A stretch of 64,000 nt of DNA from Asterias amurensis (Eukaryota; Echinodermata; Asteroidea; Forcipulatida; Asteriidae): positions 5,766,001 through 5,830,000 of the forward strand of contig NC_092650.1 in assembly GCF_032118995.1 (NCBI RefSeq), read 5' to 3'. Each line of letters begins with the position of its first letter. Position 1 is the stretch's first letter. The translations under genes were made by a program, and so were the position numbers. Under the pieces are notes generated by a model. That model was given only the letters and a program-made list of their open reading frames with translations. It did no database searches and had not been told where the DNA came from. Of this stretch, positions 49,575 to 62,500 are shown piece after piece.

Positions 49575-52500
49575 ATGTTGGTGACTTCGCTATGCTGCTG
49601 CCTGGTGGTTCTGGGTTTGGCGACGCCGGGAGCCCGGGCAGCGTTTGGTGACAACATGGACCATGGAAGAGACGACCTCTTTGAGAAGATGGGAAAAGCC
49701 ACGGTCGACGTGTTTGACATCGTAGACGGTAAAAAAAAATGTTTTAATTGTGGGCTAAAATACCACTTTCTTACACAAATTTGGGTGGGCCATGGCCGTG
49801 GCACATCACTTTAAAAAAAAAAAATTTCTGGCCACGTGCGTGGTTCCAGCCACGCCCTAAAGTTGTAGGCCTTACAATTACATGCGTTGCACTCGGATAC
49901 GAATAATGTTAGCAAATTTTGTTAGAGTTATGAACAAAGTTTTGTGTAGACTAATTTTTAAAGTCTGTTGTAAAAAACATTCCATTGTTCCTGTAAATAA
50001 ATTTAGCAAATTGTTGTTTTTTACATGTGTTGTAACAATGTCATCTCTTTTTGAAGTTTTTTTTTATGAAATGGTTAATGTACTGGTACTTCACCCCAAA
50101 AACACTTTGTTTCGATTGGCTTTGTTCAATATGTTTCTTGCTAAAACATATACATATTTCTCCTCATTTGGTCCAGTGAGGTGTTTTGTTTGTTTTTCAT
50201 TTGTCTCCATTTCATTTTGGTACTCGATGGAATGGGAAGATCATCAAACAAACAAGCAAACAATTGATAGCTCATAATAATAAAAAATTCTGTAAGAAAA
50301 CAATTATTTGAAACAGTTACTGATTAACTCGAATGGCTGAAGTGTCTTTCTTAGTTTGGTCTTTGCTCTTTTTGTTATTCATTTTGTTAAATTTCACTTA
50401 TTGTTCATGGTGATGAATCATAATCATGAAAGACCTTTTCAGGGGGAAACCAATCACAATATTTTGATTTAAAATCAAATACACAGGTCAAGTACAGCTG
50501 GATGTAGCATTAGAAGACACCATCGGACAAGATGAAGTCTGGATCCTCGACTTCCAGCCCTTCCAACACAACAATAAATCTAATCGACCAGTCATTCAGG
50601 AAAATGGAGGCAGCTTGGTGGCCGAGAATACAGGAACCTGTTCAAATGTCTTTACCACTCTGCCATTTGATGTGAGTTATTGAAATATTTCCAAATTATG
50701 CCACAACTTTTTCACTCTCAAATTTACCAAAAGGAGCATCTCATTTTGAGTAAACTAGAAATGAATTTATTTCATAACCATGAAAAAACTGGTGGCAAGA
50801 TACGGAAGGTTTTCCAGAGTTTAGACCCCCTGTGTCACATTCTGCAGTGGCCACTGTACTCCACCTTTCCTTATTTTATGTAGAAATAAGTGCTAGTTTA
50901 TCTTGTGAAACACTCTCCAACAAAACCATTTAAAATTTGTAACTTCAAAAATTTTCAAAATTCTTCCTGGACAAAATTTATAATATTTGTATATATCAAT
51001 CACTTATATTATACCAGCCCATACATTTTTAAGCTGGATTTACAAGGTTCAGGGGTCGATTTCACAAAGAGTTAGGACTAGTCCTAACTTAGGACTAGTC
51101 CTAGCTAGGAGATATACAAATTGCATGGATAGTCCTAAGTTAGGACGAGTAACTTGTCCTAACTCGAGATAAGACTAGTCCTAACTGTTTGTGAAATCCA
51201 CCCCAGGCCCACTAAATGTTGAAAACAAGGCTGGGTTTGGTTTTTATTTTGGTAATACGGTTTACCCTGGTCCTGGTTTTGTACGCCAATTGACCAACTA
51301 ATGTTTGATTTACTCTACCGTTTCTTCATACACAGCTGTATTTTGTCCACCAGGAAAACTCCGCAGAGGTTCCAAAAGCTAAAGTTAAAGACAAAATCAT
51401 GTCTGAAGTAAATGAACCTAAAATTTAAGTAAAATTTTTGCCTGTAACTTCTGCATATTTTCTGTGTTATTTTGTTCTCTAATTAATAGTCGAGTACAGG
51501 TTTCTACAAAGATTCCTACACCCCCAACTATCCAGGAACCAAATCATTGTTCTCCTACTACGAGACAGGGTCTGAAATCATTCAACAAGGCGACATGAGA
51601 ATACGAGAGGATCACATCACTTTCATGGGTAAGTTATTAGGGAACGTACCTGCGTCATTAGCCTTTTTACAGATATGACGAACACCACACATTTTGTTTT
51701 AGGTGTATACAGCATGGTCAGTTACTAAAACCAAACAGTGCACAATTATATAATGTCCACCTTAACTCAAAATGGCTATCGAAGAAAACTACATTATTTA
51801 TCCTTGAGTTTTCAGTAAATACATTGACCCACAACTGGTGAAATTGTCATTTTAATCTGATGGTTATGTTTGAGAGTAAAATAAAACAAAATTGTACACA
51901 TGTATTGTATTTTCATACTTTGCATAAATATGACAATTCAAATAAACAGTTTTCAAAATTATGTTATCTTGACTTTCGAGAACTATTCTACTGGATGATT
52001 AACTATTAATGGTCAGACATGATATTCTTTCTACACTTGAGTGTGATTTCTGATGTATTTTTGTTGCCCTGGGAAAGAACAACTTGTGGGTTAGGCCCCT
52101 ATTCTTGCTAAAAATTTAATTTTTTTACAAAGACAAGTATCATGCCGGACTAGTAATAGTATACAACTAATTTATCTCTGTGAGCTGTTGGATTGAAAGT
52201 TGTCAATTTTTGTTTGTTTGTTATGGTAGTGCAAATTCTAAGGTAATAGTTGACAAATTATATATCTGGATAAACCGAAAACCTTGCTTGTTTTAAACTC
52301 AATTATTCATAGTGCTTTTTACATTGTAAATAACCCGAATCTCTTTTTTACCAAATTTGAATTTTTTTAATGCCCATTAATTTTGTGCTTGTATAGTTTT
52401 CGTTGCATGTATAGTTCTATTATTTTTATGCTGTAAGCCGTGTTTTAATAATGTCCTTTTATATTGTCTGTTCATAACTTCATCGGCATCGGGAGATTAA

Positions 52501-53564
52501 CTCGATAGTAATTTAGTTTACTTTTTAAAAATCCATCAGGAGTGCTACTTTTTTTCCCTTCTCTCTCCTATAGTTGTATGTAGGCCTACATGTTTTTGTT
52601 TTCTTTACCGTTCTTATTTTTGTACTTTTTGATCTGTGAAATTAATATATGAAATGAAATGAAAACCTTCTTGTCTAATTTCTAACGAACTCTCTCAATC
52701 TACAGGTTCAATGGATACCCTGTTCAACTGTAAAGACAGCGACGAAGAAACAGTCTGGGAGAAAGAGGTGACTGCTGATGCCATTCAGTTCAATGCGACA
52801 CTGTACATGACCAACGTACGGCCGCAGGGAAGTGGAACCAATCCGGAACCAGCCTACGTTCAGAGCTTTGCTATACTGTACTGGAGGTTGCTCAGAGTCG
52901 CACTTTCACGGTAGAGTTTTTGTTTTCCTGCTCTCTTAATGTAAAAAGTGAAAAACAATGTTTTGTCCGCCATACCACTCTTGCAAAGAGCCATATGGCG
53001 GACAACTCTTTGTAGAGTGCAGTTTGGGTACTTTCAACTCATTTTAGAGTGAAGTTTGTTCCAATTTCACTAAAAAGGAGCGATACCATGACTTTCACTC
53101 TGAAAAGAGCGAAACTGACGACTCAAACGAGATTGACATTTTCACTCTTTTACAATAAAGGCAGTGGACACTATCGGTAACAACTCAAAATAATTATCAT
53201 CATAAAACCTTTCTTGATTACGAGTAATGGGGAAAGGTTGATAGTATAAAACATAGTGAGAAACGGCTCCCTCTGAAGTGCAATAGTTTTCGAGAAAGAA
53301 GTAATTTTCCTGGAATTTGATTTCGATACCTCAGATTTAGATCTTGAGGTCTCGAAATCAACCGTCTAAACGCACACAACTTTGTGTGACAAGGGTGTTT
53401 TTTTCTTTCATTATTATCTTGCAACTTCGATGACCGATTGAGCTCAAATTTTCACAGGTTATTCTATGTATATGATGAGATACACCAAGTGAAAAGACTG
53501 GTCTTTGACAATTACCAATAGTGTCCACTGACTTTAAGAGAGTACTTAAACATTTTTGTTCTCG

Positions 53565-53595
<31 letters not shown>

Positions 53596-56500
53596 GTATT
53601 TCTGTTTCTAGTCCTATTTTGTACAGTGCTTTTCTAAAATGCCTGGGGTTTTTTTTAATTGTGAGAAATATGCTCACTAATCTCAACAATACTTGCCAGA
53701 TTCTCTTTATACAGAATTTAAAAGTTGAAAGTTTTTGTATAACGTTGCCATATTGGTGTTGGATTTGGGGGGAAATTCTAAAGACCACAGAATTTGTATC
53801 TCATAATGTTTACTTGACCAGAAATATTTTTCCAAGACCAGACTCAAAAACAGAAAAATACTTATTGGCTTAATAATTTTGTATTGCTAAAAAAGCATGG
53901 TGTAATAACACGACTGACTAAACATTTCAGCTGAGGTCTCGTATTCCATTCAAATATTTCACAGAGAAATCACTTGCTTCTAGAAAACTGTTACTTTAGA
54001 GGGAGTCGTTTCTCTCAGTTATTTATTTTATCAAGTGCTTTTAATTGCTTACTACCTAGTAAGTTTTTATGCTAACAATTATTTTGAGTAATTACCAATA
54101 GTGTCCAGTGCCTTTTAAAAGAGTAAAAGCTCATATCCAAAGGTTTGCTGAGAAAAGGCTTTTACATTTATTTGTTTTACTGGCTCATCAAGTTTTTTTC
54201 TTGGTCCACTTTGTTTCTGAATATTAATTATGCAGATTTCTAGTTAGTTCTACTGAGCGGTTACAGCCAATCTTTGAGTTCGCTATTGTCGAGGCTGTGT
54301 ATCTAAATGACGATGAGGAATATGGGTTTGACAGGTAAGTCAGTACAGTAGTTATCCTTTCTTCAATATTTTAAATTCAATGAAAGCTTCAAAGGATTAA
54401 GCTTGGGCGGTTCCAGAAATTTGGGGCTCGGTTCCGGTTCCGAAAAAAAGCTCGGTTCTGAGACATACCCGGTTCCAATTCAATAAAAAACATAAGCCGC
54501 CCGTCCAGAGCTCACACACACACACAAATGAGCCGATCTATTTGAACTGAAAATAACCAAGTTAATCAGACATCGGTTCCGAGCTCACACACACACAATT
54601 GGAGCCGATCTATTTTTAACGAAAATACCAGAATACCCACCCCAATGATCAGACATCGTGCCACCGAGCACCTATTTTCCCTGCTCTGTCCTTACTCTAT
54701 GATTTAAACAAGTCTTTGATTTAGCCGGCAGTATGATCGTTGTGTAGCATATGTCCGTAGTGTAGTACATCCGTAGTGCAGTACAGTCGTAGTGCATGCA
54801 GTGTGTCGTCTCTGTACATACAAGTGTACTATGCCTGTACATGCCTGTACATACATACCTACAGCACTGTGTGTTTTGTGCACGGGGCTAGCTTTTATGA
54901 AGATGGATATATCGGCAGCCAATCACAACGTGCTGTCTATACATGCACATGTATATGCATGACATGTACATGCATACATGTGGTGGTTGTAGAAGATGCC
55001 TATGTGTGTGCACTGTGTATGCAGCCACATGTGATAGTTGATACTCATGTCGGCTTGAAGCCTTTGCACACTGTATCTGCGGTCACCGCTTTCAACATCA
55101 AGCCTCATTTTCTAGAGCCGGTTCGTCGCAGGATCGGCTCCACAGAGCCTTTTATAATTGGGACCCGGTCTTTTAAAATCGGAACCGACAAAAGCGGGTA
55201 CCCGGTTCCACAGAAGAGTGGAACCGCAAGTCCGGTTTTCAACTTGGAACCGGGTAGAACCGGGTAACCGAAGGGACCGCCCAAGCTTACAAAGGATTTG
55301 GATACTTAATCTGGGGGTTGTTGGTTCATAGTTTCGCTCTAGTAAATTTTGTGTTTGTTCAACCCATCAAATTTGTTGTTGGCAATAACTCTCACCTCTG
55401 TGTCAACACCTAAGAATATCTCAGCCTAATCCATCTCTGAACCAAAATGTCTTCCCTTAAAGGGTTTGGGTCTTTTTTTTCTTTTTTTTCTTAAAGAGTA
55501 TTAAAAAATCCTTGTATGAAACAATTCCTGTTATTTCTTTTCCCCCTAAAATGGTAGGTCCAGAGCCGAGGTGCAGATTGCCTTCCGCACCGTAACGGAC
55601 AACACAAACGGTGAGCTGATCTCTGTCTACAAGATCAATACTCTGGTGTATGATCCAGCTGATAGTGTTATAAGTGAGATCAGCCACGTCAAGAGAACCC
55701 CCAGCAGTGGTGAGTAACTATAAATAATTCTGGGTCAGAAGTGACCCGGATCTTGACCTGGATCGTGTGGTGCCTCACCCGTTTGTGGGTCAATATGACC
55801 CGGAATCTGTGTTGGATACGACCCAAAAATGGGTCAAACTGATGCAGAATCCTTGTCAAAATTCTTCGTCTTTTTTTACTACCAGTTTCCAGGTCAATTT
55901 GACCAGTTTCCGGGTCAACTGACCCAGAAGTGGTTTCTGTCGATTCAGGTCAATATTCTAGGTTTTACTGTTAATTCCATCCTATATAAATCAAATTCCA
56001 ATTTTAAGGCCGTTGGAAATCAGTGAGATTGTTCTAAAAGTTTCTTGTTTGTGAACACTTTGCAACAACTGACTTTTATTTTCTCCTTCAAAGATAGTAG
56101 TACTATACAAAGTTATTTCTTTCAGGGTTTTGCAGATCCGTAAAAAGTCTTAAATTGAAGTATGCAAATTTAAGGCCTTGGAAGCATTAGAAAGTTATTG
56201 AGGTTTTAAGAATAATGAAACAAAAATATAATGAATTTTTCTACATCAGCTCATAAAGAACTGATTGAATAAGGCTGCATTTAAAAACAAAATATAAAGA
56301 GAGTGGGTAAAGCTGTTTCTCCCATCTTTATTCACCTTTTTGTCTCTGCATGTGCATAAACCTTTTTGACAGATCAAAAACATTGTATTTTTTATGGAGG
56401 TTTCAAAACAAAAAAAGCAAGGATTTTACAAAAACATGTTTAGTGTCCTGCCTTGAAAAAAATACAAAATAAAACGAGGAGATTGGGCTCTTCTTCACAA

Positions 56501-59500
56501 TTTAAATGACCGTAAAAATGTTTTGATTCTGTTAATTTTTTAAATTTAAATAATTAAAAAAATAATTAATTTTAATAACTTAAATTTGTTTTTGATTCAC
56601 TTTCTTTTCCCAACTACAGGATGCGACAAACCTCTTGGTGTTGAAGACAGTAACATCATCGGCGATGGTTTAATAACGGCATCTTCCTATTGGTTGGAAG
56701 GTAATAGTCTGGAGTACAGCCCCGATAAAGGTAGATTGAACGCCAAAGCAGTTGAGACCATCAGCGCTGGAATGTGGATGGCTGGTTCAACAGTTGACCA
56801 GTGGATTCAGGTAACTTGTATTTGGTATCATAATATATACTATTTGTTTTATATTTTTTGTGGTTTCTTATATAGCACTAGTATATCCGTCACTCAGTGC
56901 AATCAAGGCACTTTAACATACAGTATTTTCCTGCAAGGTATGTGGGACTATATGTATGATACATACTCCGTTTTACATTGCAGCATTTAATAGTTTATGA
57001 GGTCATGTGGTACAATATGCTGCCAATCAAACCAGGAACACTGAGACAAACAAGTGCACTGGGTTCTTATACCTGCAGTCTTGTCGTGGTCATTATTATG
57101 TTCTTAATGCTTTGCTTTGCCCCCTTCAGTCAATTTGTGCTTTTGTAACTATATTTGTCGGCACGTTGTCTGATTTGTCCTTTTGTTTTTTCGTGTCTTT
57201 TTAAAAGACACTCTTTTGATTTTGTTTTGAAAACTTCAAATTTATTTAACAGATGGGATAAAGAATATTAATTTTTGGTTTTTTTCCACAGAGCTCGGGA
57301 AAGTACCGAGTATACAGTGCTAACACACATAAGCTTATGTTTATGGGTAAAACAAACCAAAATTAATATTTGAATTTATTAGTAGCATTATAAAGTATTT
57401 CATTAAATTAACCTCAAATCTAAATGAATATTTGTTTCTTTTACTTCTCACCTATACTTATATTTAGGTCGACCTCCCATCTGATAACCTGTGGGTGTCC
57501 GGAGTCATGACCCAAGGGTTTGGAAACGAGGACATCAACATGTGGGTTAGAGAGTTTTATGTCGGCTACCAAGTTGGCGTTGGCACTTTTAACCCTGTTC
57601 TGAATTCTGCAGGAGCTACACATGTAAGTTAACAACAACAACAACAACAACAAATGAATGTAAAATTTTAAGATATGACAAGAGCAAGTAAAAAAAATGA
57701 TGACTAAACTATACCCAGAATTTCTTAAATTTTGAAATAGCAGAATCTTGATTAACTGGTATGTTTTAGTCACATTGTGACCGGAAGGTCCAAACTGCAT
57801 GACAACTTACAAGATAAAACATCAAAATCTATATAAACAATAACTATAAATTGTAAAAATAACCAGTTTAATTGTAAAATGAATGGAAATTATACTTTGT
57901 TTTAAACTAATTTATCCGTTTCAAAGGCATACCCGAGATGGATGTAAAATTAACCGAAAAGGAAACTAGACACCTTGTCTGCCGGATTAAAGCTAATCTT
58001 GGTGGTCTAGTTGGTGTGATACCCCGAGTAATATGCCTGCGAGATATTTTTTTCACAGAACTTGGGAAAGTACTGAATATACAGTGCCAATTACATCGGT
58101 GTATACCAAAATGAATATAATTTAAACTTTGTTTCAAACAATGGTTTCCCTTCCAAAGTTTCAAAGGCATAACTGAGTATGTATGTCAATATAACATGTC
58201 CTAAGATATCTGCTTCTTTTTACACTTCCATCTGTGTTTATGGAAAATCAACTTAACTCTGTTATTTGCGTTTCTCAAAATTGAATTCCCGGCTGTTTTG
58301 CCATGGACAGATTTACAACAATTTGAAAACAATTTACATTCAGATTAAAAGACTTATTAATTTGAATTAAATGCAATTTTTTTGTTCTTTTTGCACCAAT
58401 GAATTACAGACATTCACCGGGAACTACGACAGTCATACTATCGTGACCAATTACTTAGATGCACCCGTTTCCACGGATGCGATCCGTATATACCCAACGG
58501 ATTTTGAGAACAACATGGCTCTACGATTTGAGTTGTTAGTATGCGAAGGTGAGTGATCTGAAAAATGTGCCAGGTTACACATAGATCGTACTAACTTTGA
58601 AATGGAAAAATAATTTTTTGTTATCACCGATACACTAGAACCAACCTGAACAAAACCCACCTTTAGAGATCATTCATTTACATAAGAACAGAAATGGCTA
58701 ATCTTGTTGCTTTTTTATGACCCCGTTATTTCAAGAAAGTGTCAGGAAAATGAGTAAAAACGGAAACACGTGGGTTTAGTTTCTATATTGTAGATTCTAC
58801 ATTTACAAAACATTGGGAAACTTTAAGAAAATGTCAACTCAGTTCTATACTTTGAGGTTTTTTTGTGGGGTTATTTTTTTTTGTGGGGGGAGGTGGGTTC
58901 TTTGAAAGGTTTTTTAAAGGTTTACTTTGACATTTCAAAAGTAAACAGTTTCTCTAGGATTGGTAGGCTACAGGTATGAACCAATAAGCAAGCCTTCCAG
59001 AAAGAATAAAATCCAAGCAATCGGTGATCTACCAACTATTATAATTAATTTTGTTTTTTTCAGGTCACCCCGAGTGTTTTACCGATGCCAATGGGACGGA
59101 TTATCGTGGCACAGTGCACCAAACGGTGTCCGGGACGACTTGTCAGAGATGGTCTAGTCAGGAACCCCACATGCATTCCTTTAGTTTGGAGAACGACAGA
59201 GACAACGGAATCGGCGATCACAACTTCTGCAGAAACCCCGACAGCCAAACCCAACCCTGGTGCTACACCCTCGATCCCCTGTCACCGATGGAGTTTTGCG
59301 ATGTGGGAGCAGCGGCCGTTTCCTGTGCACCAATAACTGGTAATATGTTTTATTATTTAAAGGCAGTGGATACTACTGTTATAAGTTATCACACAAGTGC
59401 GAGTGGAATACGGAAAAATATAGCGCTTCTACGTCCCACATCCAACGAGGCTGAAGGCCGAGTTGGATATGGGACGCAGACGCGTTACATTTTCCGTATT

Positions 59501-62500
59501 TCCACGAGCGCGCGTGTGATAATGTATTTATCTTCAAGCAAACTTGGCGCGTGACATAGAACACACAAGACGCATGGTAGTGATATTAGCCGTGCAATAT
59601 AGGTTTTTATCACCACTCCATTCTGCCAATCTAGTTGGAGGATTAGCGCGTACTTGAAGATAAAACTAATTGTTGGCATGAAAATATACTTGGTAACGAG
59701 CAATGTAGAGCTGTTGACGGTATAATTTATGTGTATTTTTTATCTTTATGGCCTAATTTCAACCACAATCCACACACTTCTAGAACTATCTTTCATATAG
59801 ACCACCCAGACAAAAATTTCAGCAAAAAACTTGTTATTTTTATTTTTTTATTTGTGATATATACTGAACTACCAAAACAAAACATCCCTGTTTGCAATTC
59901 TTTAAAAATCAAGTAAAGATACATTTTAAAGAGCCCCACAAATCATTTTTTTCATTTGCAGCAATTTTATACTATGCACATTGTAATAAATTAGCTCAAA
60001 ATTCCTGAGAAAAAAAAGAAAAAGTGATGTGATTGTTCCTTTGTCATTTCATCAACTAGGGACCTCCTAATGTGTTGCACTTGCACAGGTTGATTGTTTG
60101 GTGTTCATTTAAAACGAAAACCTTCTTTGAAATAACATCCAAAGGGGCTAAAATGAGCATTGAAATAAAATGTGCCGATGTACTTTCAATAAAGAACTTA
60201 GACTTTAAACCCCTTTTCCTCAGTTTCATTCTCTAGCAATTGTTGGTGTCTACTTTCACAAGTTTTGAACCAAAGGTGGTTTCAACTTTGGGTTTTAAAA
60301 CATACACTCTTAATTAAACAATTGCCTGGCTGGACAAATGACTCATTTTTCTTGATTATTGTTTTCCTTCAGCACCCGAAGCAGACCCCGAGCTTTACGT
60401 CACCTATTACGCACCGTACTGCAACTTCACTGAGTGGGAGCAATCCTGCACACAGAGCTGGTTATTTGTGGTGGTTCTAGAAGTGGACACTACAGCTGCA
60501 GTTAACAGAATGCCAATAGATGCTACAGGTACACCCTCTCCCGCCAGGGCCCAGTTTTAAAAAGTTGTTAAAGCCATTGGACCCTTTCGGTTCAGAAAAA
60601 ACAATAGAAGTTCACAGATTTACAAATAACTTACAGGGTTTACAGAAGGCAATGGTGAAAAACTTCTCTTGAAATATTAGTCCATGAAATGCTCTACTTT
60701 TTGAGAAAACAGCAAAGCAATATAAATTCTCGTTAACGAGAACTACGGATTTATTTTTAATACATGTCATGACACGGCAAAACGTGCGGAAGCAAGGGTG
60801 GGGTTTTCCGTTGTTTTCTCCCGACTCTGATGAACGATTGAGCCTAAATTTTCACAGGTTTTTTATTTGATATCGAAGTTGTGGTACATAAAGTGTGGGC
60901 CTTGGACAACACTGTTTACCGAAAGGGTCCAATGGCTTTAAGCAAAAAAACTGCATAGCAAATTTAGTTGAAAAAAAAAGTGTAAAACTACAGAGCCATT
61001 TCCCAGGGAAATAAACAAATCCTGGGATTTTTTTATTCCCACCGCCACCCCAGCAACCGTTCTCACTATCCAAATTTGGTAACTCCGGGAGTACTGTTTC
61101 CAAGTAATATGCAGGGTTGCTCACAGAAAAACATTTTACCCCGGGGTTGACTCCCTCAACCCTAACCCTGAGCAGAGTTTTTTCGTAGTGTGAAAAGATT
61201 GACCAAAAGTTCCTGTGAATTTCCTGGGAAAAACTATAGTGTGAAAAGGGCTTCAGCCTTTTACAGCAGTTGATAAACTACTTCTATTTGAAAAAAAATG
61301 CAATTGTAATAGAGAGTACTTTATTATTCAATATAATTTGTTTTAAGCACTGTGAACTCAGTACTTTCCTGAGTTCTTGGAGAAAAAATTCGGCAGGCAA
61401 ATCACCCGGGTGGGATTCGATCCCATACTGCTAGAGCAGATGTCTTACCACTAGACAGAACTCTGAAATATACAGTGCTTAAAACAAATCTGTGCAAGGG
61501 TAAAGACAATTAGTCTTTTATCCCTGATGCAAAACTGAAATCTACTTTTTTGTTGAACATTTAATTGCTTTTCAGGGGAGTTCACATTTGAGTTTGAGAC
61601 GTACACCTGTCCTAACAATGACCGCTCTGCGTGCAGCAAAGTAGATGTCCCTAATGCTATCATATCCCACGAGATCACTCTGCAAACAACCGTGGAGATT
61701 GTTGACGATGTTAAAGACAGCCCAAGGTACAGTACAAGCCAGAGTTTATTTGGGAACAAATAAATATCATTTTTTTTTTTAAATGTGCACAATTTGTCAG
61801 TTTGTAATATCTTTTAACAAATAAAGCAGTGGATTTGCCAAAAGTGCCAATGCCGTGTCTATATCAAATAAAGTTTTAGCACCCAAAAGAAACATTGATT
61901 TAAGTTTTGTTTTTTTTTAACCACAGGATTTACTTGAAGAAAGTGCATGGGGAAGATCCAACAGTAGATATTCGAGATGGGTACCGACCTGGCGTCTCTC
62001 ATCTTGAAACGGTGACCGTTGATACGCATTTCTTCCCAGAGTTTCTGAGGACCAACCTGCAGCTAGAGTTGACCCTGTTCATGGTGTGCATCGGCCGAGA
62101 GTTCAGAGATACACCGGATGTGAGTTTTTGACAAGGCGTGGTTCTCAAAACTTTTTAGTTGGACTAAGTCGAGTCTGGTGGTATAAAAATACCCCTTTTT
62201 ACCTGAAGTTTAGGTGTTGTCGACTTAAACCATAACAAATTCTTTATTAAGTACCCTACTCGCAATTTGATTTAGGCCTGCATGCTCCAGCTTGTTTACT
62301 GCACAGCTCAGGTTTAAGGATCATATCACCTTGAAGCTGACCGATTTTCTTTTTGTGAACAAAAACTTTTTCATTTTGTTCTTAAACCTTGACTCGGCAG
62401 GGCTGCCTTGGGGCTCCAGTTGAACAGTCCTACACAGCTTACGTCTCCCCTGAGTTTCTGTACCGTTTGAGCACCGACAATAGCCTACTCACTCCCGACA

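Noticed and set aside
54776-55267. A 163-codon plus-strand frame inside the hAT-like element.
   Set aside because: Composition reflects GTACATG and GGTTCC repeats; no BED finger or hAT dimerisation motif is visible.
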